Program-made: the position numbers and the translations under genes
From: Flammeovirgaceae bacterium UBA1842
GTDB lineage: Bacteria; Bacteroidota; Bacteroidia; Cytophagales; Cyclobacteriaceae
DNA length: 64,000 nucleotides
Direction: 5' to 3'
NCBI GenBank assembly: GCA_002338655.1
Contig: DDIU01000049.1
Coordinates: 8,536 to 72,535, forward strand
The notes under the pieces: generated by a model
What the model saw: only the letters and a program-made list of their open reading frames with translations
Databases searched by the model: none
What the model was told of the DNA's origin: nothing
Shown here: one piece after another, positions 17,153 through 24,733 of the stretch
Position numbering within the stretch: the first letter of the stretch is position 1
Layout of the letters: the number at the start of each line of letters is the position of its first letter

Positions 17153-17854
17153 ATGAAAACTGTCGATGTTTGCTTAAGCCCAGATCTCATTCACTTGTAT
17201 GATGTTTCTGACAAGGTTGTTGTAGTAGTTGATATTCTGAGGGCAACATCTTGCATGACGGCAGGATTGGCCAACGGAGTAAAAAGTATTACTCCTTATC
17301 AAAATCTAGAGCAATGCGAATTCATGAAATACAAAGGCTATTTAATAGCTGGTGAACGGGATGGACAAAAAGTAGATGGTTTTGACCTTGGTAATTCTCC
17401 GTTCGACTATTTGGATGAAAGTGTCAGAGGCAAAAAAGTAGCTGTAACCACTACTAATGGTACTGTCGCCATTGAAAAATCAAAACGTGCCATTGAGGTG
17501 ATTATAGGTTCATTTTTGAATATCTCTGCTGTGGCTGCTCATGTTAAAAAACAACGGCAAAACGTATTGATATTATGTGCAGGTTGGAAGGGGAAAATCA
17601 ATTTGGAAGACTCACTTTTTACTGGAGCGCTGGTTGATAAATTGATTGATGATTTCGCTTTTGAAAGTGATGCACCTCTTTTAGCTCAAGCCTGCTATCT
17701 TCAAATGAAAGATGATATGCTTCATCGAGTTCAAAACTCATCACATGCTAAGCGACTAAACAGACTGAATGTTCAAAAAGACATCGAATACTGTCTTAAA
17801 TTAGATGAGTTTGATATAGTGCCCAGGTTAGTGGGTGAAGAACTAGTCGTCTAA
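17153..17854 (+). CDS. comB: ComB-like 2-phosphosulfolactate phosphatase family protein
   Basis: 233 residues matching the ComB family: VVVVDILRATSCMTAGLANG near residue 23, IAGERDGQKVDGFDLGNSPF near 65, and VAVTTTNGTVAI near 95. In methanogens ComB removes phosphate from 2-phospho-3-sulfolactate for coenzyme M synthesis. Bacteroidota do not make coenzyme M, so the real substrate here is open; sulfonate or sulfonolipid metabolism is a guess. A TATAATTG box lies just before the ATG. Convergent with mazG. Confidence 0.8.
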   Translation: MKTVDVCLSPDLIHLYDVSDKVVVVVDILRATSCMTAGLANGVKSITPYQNLEQCEFMKYKGYLIAGERDGQKVDGFDLGNSPFDYLDESVRGKKVAVTTTNGTVAIEKSKRAIEVIIGSFLNISAVAAHVKKQRQNVLILCAGWKGKINLEDSLFTGALVDKLIDDFAFESDAPLLAQACYLQMKDDMLHRVQNSSHAKRLNRLNVQKDIEYCLKLDEFDIVPRLVGEELVV

Positions 17855-17856
17855 GT

Positions 17857-18183
17857 TTAACGCAACTTAGGGTTGTTTTTATGTCGATTTTGATCCCGTT
17901 CTGATTTCTTTTCGAAATTTTTCTCCAAAGCTTTAGTCAGATCAACCCCTGTTTGGTTAGCCATGCAGATCAGTACCCACATTACATCGGCCATTTCATC
18001 AGCCAAGTCCAGATTTTTATCTGATTCCTTTTCAGATTGCTCGCCATAACGTCTCGCCATAATACGCGCCAACTCACCCACTTCTTCTGTTAGTATGGTC
18101 ATGTTAGTGAGTTCGTTAAAATAACGTACTCCTGTGGTTTTGATCCAGTTATCTACTTGCTTTTGAGCTTCTTCGATGGTCAT
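17857..18183 (-). CDS. MazG-like nucleotide pyrophosphohydrolase
   Basis: A 108-residue single-domain NTP pyrophosphatase, thought to hydrolyse non-canonical (d)NTPs to monophosphates. The metal-binding pattern is complete: ILTEEVGELARIMARRYGE (EExxE) and LADEMADVMWVLICMAN (ExxxD). It is the last gene of a minus-strand run, 16 bases after dtd, so the two are probably co-transcribed as a quality-control pair. Confidence 0.88.
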   Translation of the reverse strand: MTIEEAQKQVDNWIKTTGVRYFNELTNMTILTEEVGELARIMARRYGEQSEKESDKNLDLADEMADVMWVLICMANQTGVDLTKALEKNFEKKSERDQNRHKNNPKLR

Positions 18184-18199
18184 TTACTAATTGTTATTT

Positions 18200-18652
18200 T
18201 CACTGTTTGTTTTTCGAATCGATAATAATAGTTACCGGACCGTCATTGACCAGACTCACTTTCATGTCCGCACCAAATTTTCCTGTTTCAATCTTATGTC
18301 CCAATTCACCTTCTAGCTTTTCAATAAACTGCTGGTACAATGGAATGGCTATTTCTGGTTTTGCAGCTTTAATATAGGACGGTCGATTTCCCTTTTTTGT
18401 ACTCGCATGAAGGGTAAACTGACTGATTAATAACAAGTTGCCATGGACATCAATCAAACTTTTGTTCATCACACCCTCCTCATCATTAAAAATTCTAAGA
18501 TTGATGATCTTACGAACCAACCAGTTGATGTCTTCTTGGCCATCCGCTTCTTCTATTCCCAGAAGCACCATCAATCCATGGCCTATTTCACCTGCTACGA
18601 CTCCATTTATCGTTACCGCTGCTTCAGACGCACGTTGAATTACTGCAAGCAT
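18200..18652 (-). CDS. dtd: D-aminoacyl-tRNA deacylase
   Basis: Hydrolyses D-amino acids from mischarged tRNA. The protein is 150 residues, the family length. Both active-site signatures are present: LLISQFTLHASTKKGNRPSY (SQFTL with the catalytic Thr) and LVNDGPVTIIID (the GPVTI motif with the Gly-cisPro element). It lies three bases after the oxidoreductase gene and 16 before mazG. Confidence 0.95.
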   Translation of the reverse strand: MLAVIQRASEAAVTINGVVAGEIGHGLMVLLGIEEADGQEDINWLVRKIINLRIFNDEEGVMNKSLIDVHGNLLLISQFTLHASTKKGNRPSYIKAAKPEIAIPLYQQFIEKLEGELGHKIETGKFGADMKVSLVNDGPVTIIIDSKNKQ

Positions 18653-18655
18653 AAT

Positions 18656-19309
18656 TTAAAATTGCTGAAGGCTGTCCGATTCATGGTAATACTGTCCTTT
18701 CTCATCAAGAGAAGCTTTTGCAAGCATAGCCCGCACTACTTTTATCGAGTGTATTCCTTTATATTTTTTCAATGCGCCAATAAATAAGAATCCCAAAACT
18801 GTAAATAATACCTGGCCTATCTTCTCACCAATCCGCAACTCTTTGCGGGGGCCAAGCAACAAGGAAGGCCTGAAAATATGGAATGTATCAAAAAATAAAT
18901 GGGAAATGGCGTCCTCTACCTCACCTTTCACTTTGTTATAGAAAATTTTTGAATTGGCATCTGCACCCAAAGCAGTCACAATGAGGTACTGTTTTGCGCC
19001 TTGCTCCTTGGCCAATTTGGCGGTCTCTAGTGGGTATTCATAGTCCACTTTTTTAAAAGCCTCCTGGCTACCTGCTGTTTTTATCGTTGTTCCAAGACAG
19101 CAGAACACGTCATCCACTTTAAACCATTCTGGATTACTGCCTAGCTTACTAAAATCTGCTATTTGATTGACAAACTTAGTATTCTTTTTTTCAATAGGCT
19201 TTCGGGAAAGGGTGGTTACTTGGTCATAGCGGTCACTTTCTAGAAGTAGATCAAGTAATTGGCCTCCTATTAAGCCAGTAGACCCTATAAGCAAAGCGGT
19301 TTTACCCAT
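18656..19309 (-). CDS. NAD(P)-binding Rossmann protein (NmrA/TIP30-like)
   Basis: 217 residues from the ATG at 19309; an upstream in-frame TTG is less likely. The dinucleotide motif LIGSTGLIGGQLLDLLL is at the N-terminus, followed by DDVFCCLGTTIKTAGSQEAF, YLIVTALGADANSKIFYNKV and HIFRPSLLLGPRKELR, the pattern of HTATIP2/TIP30-like short-chain relatives. The active-site Tyr-x3-Lys is preserved as YNKVKGE. The substrate is unknown. Its start lies eight bases inside the end of the DUF1232 gene. Confidence 0.83.
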   Translation of the reverse strand: MGKTALLIGSTGLIGGQLLDLLLESDRYDQVTTLSRKPIEKKNTKFVNQIADFSKLGSNPEWFKVDDVFCCLGTTIKTAGSQEAFKKVDYEYPLETAKLAKEQGAKQYLIVTALGADANSKIFYNKVKGEVEDAISHLFFDTFHIFRPSLLLGPRKELRIGEKIGQVLFTVLGFLFIGALKKYKGIHSIKVVRAMLAKASLDEKGQYYHESDSLQQF

Positions 19310-19718
19310 TTTCGATTTGTTGTTCTTGTTGCTCCCACTCAATAAACTTATAAATCTCTTGTTGGACTTTGCTATACACCCATAGGATCACTGCAAAATC
19401 ATCAACAAGACCTGTAATAGGAATAAAGTCAGGGATCAAATCCAATGGAGTTACAAAATAAACCAATCCTGCTACTATCATTAAAATGGTTTGCAAATCA
19501 ACATCCCGGTAATGGCCTTTTACATACGCTTTTACCAATCTTATAAGCACCTTGATCTGACTGACTACGGTAGTATTATTGATATTTTCTACCTTTAATT
19601 CCGAAAGCTTCTCACTCGAAACATTGAAAAGATGTTTTAATTTCCCTTTATTTTTTAGAATGTTTGAAGCACGTTTTTTGGCGTTTTTAAAAAATTTATT
19701 TCCTTCAATATTCTTCAT
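19302..19718 (-). CDS. YkvA/DUF1232 membrane protein
   Basis: 138 residues. The DUF1232 core is clear at about 75-115: TILMIVAGLVYFVTPLDLIP then DFIPITGLVDDFAVILWVYS, a short re-entrant or membrane-associated segment found in many small proteins of unknown function. The N-terminus is basic and helical. It overlaps the next gene by eight bases and follows the 173-residue membrane gene by nine, forming a tight minus-strand operon. Confidence 0.8.
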   Translation of the reverse strand: MKNIEGNKFFKNAKKRASNILKNKGKLKHLFNVSSEKLSELKVENINNTTVVSQIKVLIRLVKAYVKGHYRDVDLQTILMIVAGLVYFVTPLDLIPDFIPITGLVDDFAVILWVYSKVQQEIYKFIEWEQQEQQIENG

Positions 19719-19727
19719 AATAATTGT

Positions 19728-20249
19728 TTAAAAGGTCTCCCAAATCTCTTTCTTCACCGTAAGTAAAGCATGTTGTATCGGGTCATGTTCTTTTTGCAGT
19801 GTTCTTTCAAATATCAGTTTTGATAAATCAACGCCTGTAGATTCTGCCGATAAATTACCCATGGCATCATTTATAGTTACTATCAGGTCTTCTTTGCATG
19901 ATTTTACCAATTCCCAAGCCTGCTCACTCATATATAACTGCTGTGAAACATTATGGTTATATTCTTCACGGATTTCATTGAGCAATATTTGCTGAAATTC
20001 CTTGGCGGTATAGTTACCATTATTCAGTCTTACAATAAGATTATTTGGGCTGATTCTTTCTAAAAACAGGCATACACGCTCATAGGCATGCAGCCTATTG
20101 GGCAATACAGTCTCTATACTTTTACCCCGTACTTCAATTCGCTTCTTATCAATCTCACCATTAATAAACGACTTTACGATTAAGTACATTGCATAAAGTA
20201 CCAATCCTGCAGGGATTATTAATTTTCCAAACTCAATTATTGCGTCCAT
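19728..20249 (-). CDS. single-pass membrane protein, probably DUF7935 family
   Basis: 173 residues with one N-terminal membrane helix (IIPAGLVLYAMYLIVKSFI, residues 10-28), then a soluble helical domain with RLHAYERVCLFLERISPNNL and EEYNHNVSQQLYMSEQAWEL. Proteins of this shape and length are common in Bacteroidota, with no known role. First gene of the minus-strand operon running down to mazG. Confidence 0.6.
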   Translation of the reverse strand: MDAIIEFGKLIIPAGLVLYAMYLIVKSFINGEIDKKRIEVRGKSIETVLPNRLHAYERVCLFLERISPNNLIVRLNNGNYTAKEFQQILLNEIREEYNHNVSQQLYMSEQAWELVKSCKEDLIVTINDAMGNLSAESTGVDLSKLIFERTLQKEHDPIQHALLTVKKEIWETF

Positions 20250-20410
20250 ATATTTTTATTGTGTTTATATTCAAAATTGGCCAAACCAATATTATTTACC
20301 ATGTGTTTTACTAAAAACAACCATAAATTGGCTCCGACTAAACAATATCCTTGTTCTAATAATAGGTTAAATTAGCAAAGTCAGTGTAATTATAAGCAAC
20401 AGACCGAAAA

Positions 20411-20725
20411 ATGCAGACAATAATTCCCGTTTCACTTACAGAAAGTGCCGTAGAAGAGGTTAAGAACATCATGCAAAATAAAAATATTCCTGAAGGATAT
20501 AAACTAAGGGTAGGAATAAAGGGAAGTGGTGGCTGCCTCGGATTTGCGTTTATGCTAGGGTTCGACAAAAAAAAGGATAATGATATTGAATTTGAGACCA
20601 ATGGCGTTCAGGTACTTGTAGAGAAAAAACATGCCATGTACCTGCTAGACATGGAAGTTGACTTCCATGATGGTGACGATGCCAGAGGGTTTACTTTTGC
20701 TAAGAAGAGCAAGGTGGATGTATAA
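20411..20725 (+). CDS. HesB/IscA-like protein lacking the C-terminal cysteines
   Basis: 104 residues with the A-type Fe-S carrier fold: SLTESAVEEVKNIM, LRVGIKGSGGCLGF (first conserved cysteine), and an HAMYLLDMEVDFHDG stretch. The usual C-terminal CGCG motif is replaced by DDARGFTFAKKSKVDV and a stop, so two of the three canonical ligands are absent. Either it binds iron differently or it has another role. The 160 bp upstream hold no gene that I can see. Divergent from the minus-strand operon. Confidence 0.8.
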   Translation: MQTIIPVSLTESAVEEVKNIMQNKNIPEGYKLRVGIKGSGGCLGFAFMLGFDKKKDNDIEFETNGVQVLVEKKHAMYLLDMEVDFHDGDDARGFTFAKKSKVDV

Positions 20726-20736
20726 AGGAATTTAAT

Positions 20737-20774
20737 GGCTAAAGCCAATTATCATGCGGTTCAGCCCGTGGTAA
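20737..20774. repeat. vestigial REP-like repeat pair
   Basis: GGCTAAAGCC (20737-20746) followed by TTCAGCCCGTGGTAAG (20759-20774): the core of a type-A and part of a type-B repeat brought close together. Probably a decayed copy of the transposase-linked repeats nearby. Confidence 0.5.
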
Positions 20775-20902
20775 GCATTGAGCATTTTATTATATTAGGG
20801 AAAGGGGGTGAGTAAAATTAGCTAAAATGCTATGTTTAGTTTTGAAAGCCCAAAACCTATCGAATCCGAACTTTCATTTATGGTATTTCAATGAAGGTTA
20901 GT

Positions 20903-20951
20903 GGCTAAAGCCATATTGTTTATTCCTGATAAACACGCCTTAAAAGGCGTG
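20903..20951. repeat. type-A REP-like repeat, copy 1
   Basis: GTTAGTGGCTAAAGCC followed by the perfect palindrome CACGCCTTAAAAGGCGTG (20934-20951). It lies in the 403-base gap between the IscA-like gene and the transposase, which otherwise holds nothing I recognise. Confidence 0.75.
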
Positions 20952-21081
20952 GAAAGTGATCTAAAATCAAGTTATTTTTATTAATCATACAATAAAATGA
21001 CCAATCAAATACCCTGAATTTAATATCCTAATTGTTAATTAGACCATAGTTTACTAATCCGTAAAGGTCACATCAAATTTT

Positions 21082-21137
21082 ACCACGTGGCTTCAGCCCG
21101 TGGTAATTATAAATGACATAAAAGGGCTTTAGCCCTT
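21082..21137. repeat. type-B REP-like repeat, copy 1, at the transposase 3' end
   Basis: ACCACGTGGCTTCAGCCCG (21082 on) with GTGGT, then the palindrome AAGGGCTTTAGCCCTT (21122-21137). The transposase stop codon lies inside that palindrome. Confidence 0.75.
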
Positions 21138-21563
21138 AAGCTTCTCAAACCCATACTTGTCAATAAACAATTTGTATTCTTGATCGAAAGAATTTTTTTG
21201 ATGATGCACTTCTTGGTTTTTAATATAATTTCTAACTTTTTCAACTTGTGATTCACTTACAGATATAGCGAAATACTCATCCTGCCATCCGAATTTCGTT
21301 TTAGTAAGCTTTTGTTTGTTGATCCAAAATGCCGACTCCCCCTTTATAAGTTGCATTACCTTGGCAATGGTCTGATCCGATTTCAATGAGACAAGACAAT
21401 GGACATGGTCAACATATCCATTTATAAAATCAATATAAATTCCTTTGTCTTTAGCATTGGTTCTTATGTGGTCAAAAACAGGTTTTCTGATTTCCCTTTC
21501 TAGAAATGGAGCTCGGTTTTTAGTAGTCCAAACCAAATGAATCCAAACTTTTACAAATGGCAT
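21129..21563 (-). CDS. IS200-like / REP-associated (RAYT-type) Y1 transposase
   Basis: A 144-residue HUH single-strand transposase. The metal-binding pair is in GYVDHVHCLVSLKSD (His-x-His), and the nucleophilic tyrosine is in KVRNYIKNQEVHHQK near the C-terminus. The N-terminus WIHLVWTTKNRAPFL and WQDEYFAISVSESQ are typical of the Y1_Tnp family in Bacteroidota. The frame is intact. It is bracketed by a type-B repeat at the 3' end and a type-A repeat 17 bases upstream of the start, and more repeats lie on both sides. It therefore looks like a RAYT that acts on REP-like palindromes, or a minimal IS200 element. Confidence 0.85.
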   Translation of the reverse strand: MPFVKVWIHLVWTTKNRAPFLEREIRKPVFDHIRTNAKDKGIYIDFINGYVDHVHCLVSLKSDQTIAKVMQLIKGESAFWINKQKLTKTKFGWQDEYFAISVSESQVEKVRNYIKNQEVHHQKNSFDQEYKLFIDKYGFEKLKG

Positions 21564-21579
21564 TTCAATTAATGTTAGT

Positions 21580-21627
21580 GGCTAAAGCCAGTTGAATCTG
21601 TTTTAGCAACACGCCTTAAAAGGCGTG
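21580..21627. repeat. type-A REP-like repeat, copy 2
   Basis: GTTAGTGGCTAAAGCC (core 21580-21589) and CACGCCTTAAAAGGCGTG (21610-21627), just upstream of the transposase start. Same order and orientation as copy 1. Confidence 0.75.
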
Positions 21628-21784
21628 GTATTTAATTAGCGAATTAAGTTTAAGTACAATCATAATCCAAGTAAAAGGCAAGGTTATTACTGGGTTGAAC
21701 ATGGTGGTAATAGCATTTAATAAAAATTTTTGAACTCTTATGTTCACGCTATAAAAAAGAAAGCCGTTCATATTGAAAGTTAAT

Positions 21785-21834
21785 GGCTAAAGCCGATAAA
21801 ATTTGTCTCTGATAGCCACGCCTTAAAAGGCATG
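21785..21834. repeat. type-A REP-like repeat, copy 3 (one base changed)
   Basis: GGCTAAAGCC (21785-21794) and CACGCCTTAAAAGGCATG (21817-21834), where one G is now A. It lies in the 434-base gap between the transposase and folB. Confidence 0.7.
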
Positions 21835-21933
21835 GCAAATGACCCTCCCGTTAGGCAGGGCACTCAAATATTGAATTAATATTAAGAATTACGCAAGGTG
21901 ATCCCCTGATTATAAAGCATACACCTAAAGATT

Positions 21934-21986
21934 ACCACGTGGCTTTAGCCCGTGGTTATTACCCGTGACAAACAAGGGCTTTGGCT
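21934..21986. repeat. type-B REP-like repeat, copy 2
   Basis: ACCACGTGGCTTTAGCCCG (21934 on) with GTGGT, then a decayed AAGGGCTTTGGCT (21974-21986). Together with copy 3 of type A it forms a transposase-less A-B pair like the one left of the transposase. Confidence 0.7.
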
Positions 21987-21997
21987 CAATAACTTAC

Positions 21998-22351
21998 TTA
22001 ACGTTCAAGCTTCAACGACACAGTAGCTCTTTTACAATCACCAGCAATAGGGGGGTTCTCTTTTGAAAGGCTTACTTCTACACTTTCTACTTCCAATTCT
22101 TTGAGGATTCGCTGGCAGATTTGTATTACAACATGCTCCAATAATTTTGAAGGGACGGCCATAACCTCAGCAGCTATGGCATAAATTTTTTCGTAATCAA
22201 CCGTTTTAGTTAGATCATCATTTGTAGCAGCAGATGAAAAATCAGCCTCTACAGTTATATTGAGTAAAAATGTATTTCCATTTTTACGTTCATGTTCATA
22301 AAATCCATGATAGGCATAAAATGAAAGCCCTTCTAAACTGATTTTACCCAT
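21998..22351 (-). CDS. folB: dihydroneopterin aldolase
   Basis: Folate pathway enzyme converting dihydroneopterin to hydroxymethyl-dihydropterin and glycolaldehyde. The 117-residue protein has the family length. SLEGLSFYAYHGFYEHERKN carries the conserved Tyr/His-Gly, VDYEKIYAIAAEVM the middle motif, and LEHVVIQICQRIL the next. The C-terminus SLSKENPPIAGDCKRATVSL has the catalytic-region Lys and Pro. Its start overlaps the stop of the DivIVA-domain gene by one base (TAATG). Confidence 0.93.
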   Translation of the reverse strand: MGKISLEGLSFYAYHGFYEHERKNGNTFLLNITVEADFSSAATNDDLTKTVDYEKIYAIAAEVMAVPSKLLEHVVIQICQRILKELEVESVEVSLSKENPPIAGDCKRATVSLKLER

Positions 22352-23073
22352 TAGTCTAGGTCATCAAAAAAAGAGCCTTTACTTTCCTCAACTACCTTTT
22401 CAACAGGTTGCTCAGCCTTTATTTCCTTAGGTGGGGTAACTGGCTCCTCAGGCACTTCCTGTTCCAATTTTAAATCCTTTTCTAATTGGTTTGCTTTCTT
22501 GACTGATGCATTTTCCCTTTTTATTTTCAAAAGTTCTTCATCAATGTTCACTTTGCTAATCTGAGACTTCACACGATTCACTTTTTCCAACGCATCATTT
22601 GTAAATGATTTTATGTCAGACAACAGATCTTCACGAATATTTTCAAGGTTCCTATACACCTGAGCCATTGACCTTAATTTATCTTCCATGTCTTCAATGG
22701 CATTTCGTGATCGCATTTCTGCCTCTTCCAACATGTCTTTAGCCTTTGACTTAGCTTCGTTCATAATACCCTCCGCCTTCATCTCCGTTTCACGCATGTG
22801 TAACTGAGCTGTCTTAGTGGCCTGGTCTATCATATTAGCACCAGTATCTTCAGCGGTTTTAAGGGTCTTAAACAATGAGTTTTCCACTTCCCTAAGCTTT
22901 TCCACCTCTCGTTCAGAAGATTCTAACTTAATCCTCAACTCCTTATTTTCATCCTGAAGTTTTTCCCACTCCGAGGACATGGTCGTTAAAAATGCATCTA
23001 CCTCGTCTTTATCCAACCCACGAAAAGCCTTTTCAAAAGTCTTTTGTCTGATTTCTAATGGCGTAATTTTCAT
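22351..23073 (-). CDS. DivIVA domain-containing coiled-coil protein
   Basis: 240 residues. The N-terminal DivIVA/GpsB-like motif (MKITPLEIRQKTFEKAFRGL then DKDEVDAFL) is followed by a long coiled coil (about 30-190), rich in E/K with heptad spacing, and a Pro/Glu-rich tail ending GSFFDDLD. Such proteins gather at curved membranes or organise division and growth in other phyla; in Bacteroidota the role is not established. It is coupled to folB by a one-base overlap. Confidence 0.85.
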   Translation of the reverse strand: MKITPLEIRQKTFEKAFRGLDKDEVDAFLTTMSSEWEKLQDENKELRIKLESSEREVEKLREVENSLFKTLKTAEDTGANMIDQATKTAQLHMRETEMKAEGIMNEAKSKAKDMLEEAEMRSRNAIEDMEDKLRSMAQVYRNLENIREDLLSDIKSFTNDALEKVNRVKSQISKVNIDEELLKIKRENASVKKANQLEKDLKLEQEVPEEPVTPPKEIKAEQPVEKVVEESKGSFFDDLD

Positions 23074-23100
23074 ATCAAAATTTATACTATACCAACTATC

Positions 23101-24018
23101 TCAATTATTTAACTCAATATCCCATATGGAAATTGTCCTATCGTCACTTGCACTTGCCAATAAGTTATTATACTCACTCCACAATAATTTGTTTACCGAA
23201 GTGCCATGCCCTGCATGACGGGCTTTGTCTATTACCTTCAACAACTTAAATCGCTCAACATTCCATACTTTGATCGATTTGTCCATGCTACAAGTTACAA
23301 AATGTTTGCCATCTGGACTAAATGCAATGTTATTTATGGCGTACATATGAGCCACTATATCTTCCAATAATACATATCCCCCCTTTACATCCCAAATTTT
23401 GAGATGGGCATCACGCCCACCACTTAAAAGTAGCTGACTGTCAGGCGAGTAACGTATGGTGAAAACAGAGTTTTTATGATCAGCCAATGTGTATTTTAAA
23501 CTTAAATCCGATAGATTCATAATTAAAATCGTGTTATCACTTGTGCCAATAGCCAGTTCATTACTTACTTCATTAACAGCCAAACACCGAACACTTTTCT
23601 CAGCTACTTTAATTTTATCCAGTGCTTTAAGCGGATTTAATCCTATTACATGTAAAATACCCTTTCCATCACCAACATACATTTTGTCCCTAAAAGTTGT
23701 GATATCAAAAATAGCAGCATCGGTAAAATTCAATGAACTAACCTCCTTTTTCTTATCACAATCTAGGAAATGAAGCCCATCATAGTTATGCCCCACTGCC
23801 AATAGATTGACTTTTTCAAGAAAGTGTAAACCATAAATTGAATTGGGTAATTTGGCAATCAATTGTCCTTTATCAGGGTTTTTCAAATCCCATTGTACTA
23901 CCATACCATCACCTGCACCTGAATAAAATATGTGTGGATATTGTGACCTCTCAAGTGTATAAATACAATCATTGTGGCCGGTGTAAGTTTCTTTTTTACT
24001 TACTATAACCTTAGTCAT
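23101..24018 (-). CDS. WD40 repeat protein
   Basis: A seven-bladed propeller expected to serve as a protein-binding scaffold. From the ATG at 24018 it has 305 residues (a TTG 22 codons upstream is in frame but less likely). Blades with GH...WD signatures include SVFTIRYSPDSQLLLSGGRD then AHLKIWD, NIAFSPDGKHFVTCSMDKSI then KVWN, and LLWSEYNNLLASASDDRTIS then IWD. There is no signal peptide, so it is cytoplasmic. It lies 27 bases upstream of the DivIVA-domain gene on the same strand. Confidence 0.88.
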   Translation of the reverse strand: MTKVIVSKKETYTGHNDCIYTLERSQYPHIFYSGAGDGMVVQWDLKNPDKGQLIAKLPNSIYGLHFLEKVNLLAVGHNYDGLHFLDCDKKKEVSSLNFTDAAIFDITTFRDKMYVGDGKGILHVIGLNPLKALDKIKVAEKSVRCLAVNEVSNELAIGTSDNTILIMNLSDLSLKYTLADHKNSVFTIRYSPDSQLLLSGGRDAHLKIWDVKGGYVLLEDIVAHMYAINNIAFSPDGKHFVTCSMDKSIKVWNVERFKLLKVIDKARHAGHGTSVNKLLWSEYNNLLASASDDRTISIWDIELNN

Positions 24019-24084
24019 GGAGAAGTGGTTAGATTTAATTTTTAAATTTAGGACAAAAGAAGCAAGTAATAGACTAGTAATCAA

Positions 24085-24720
24085 ATGCCTTTAATCAAAA
24101 TAGAACAAATAAAACCTGAACGATATATTGGTATTTGGCATATCACAGAGCACTTGGAAGACTTGCTCACTCAATTAAACCCCAATCAAAAGTATTTACC
24201 AGAACTGGAAGGGTTTAGGATAATGTCTAAAAAACTTGAGTGGGCAGCCGCCAGACTCACAGTAAAAATGCTGGCCGCTAAAATGAAAATTGATTATAAG
24301 GGTATTGATAAAAATACAGATGGCAAACCAGTATTGGCCCATAGTAATGTTGAAATCTCATTGACGCACTCCTATCCTTTTGTGGCAGCCATCATTGATA
24401 GAAATATAAATGTGGGCATAGATTTAGAGCAACCCAAGGAGAAACTCAAAGCCATTGCACATAAATTTCTCTCAGAAAAAGAACTTCTTTTTACAAATAA
24501 TGATGTGGTAAAACTATGTATTGCATGGTGTGCTAAAGAGACTTTGTATAAAATGCACAGCAAGCGTGGGTTGTTATTTAAAGAAAATTTACTGCTGGAA
24601 CCCTATGAACCAAAAAGCCGCGGCATCATAACTGGCAGTATAATTGCAAATGATTCCATAAAAAGCTATAATTTGGAATATAGAGTGGAAAAAGACTATA
24701 TTTTAACTTTTACTGGCTAA
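24085..24720 (+). CDS. 4'-phosphopantetheinyl transferase superfamily protein
   Basis: Transfers the phosphopantetheine arm from CoA to carrier proteins. The 211-residue length fits the Sfp/HetI-like two-lobe type. The Mg-binding motif NVGIDLEQP is near residue 112 and the second motif IAWCAKETLYKMHS near 150, with a SLTHSYPFVAA strand before them. The target carrier protein is not in the window. It is divergent from the WD40 gene and followed by a redoxin gene 13 bases later. Confidence 0.88.
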   Translation: MPLIKIEQIKPERYIGIWHITEHLEDLLTQLNPNQKYLPELEGFRIMSKKLEWAAARLTVKMLAAKMKIDYKGIDKNTDGKPVLAHSNVEISLTHSYPFVAAIIDRNINVGIDLEQPKEKLKAIAHKFLSEKELLFTNNDVVKLCIAWCAKETLYKMHSKRGLLFKENLLLEPYEPKSRGIITGSIIANDSIKSYNLEYRVEKDYILTFTG

Positions 24721-24733
24721 TTTGATTAATATC

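Larger units (their letters stand above)
21082..21627 (-). mobile_element. transposase unit bounded by type-B and type-A repeats
   Basis: The likely mobile unit: type-B hairpin (21082-21137), transposase, type-A hairpin (21580-21627). No target duplication can be expected for a Y1 transposase. The ends are inferred from the repeats, not from an empty site. Confidence 0.5.
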
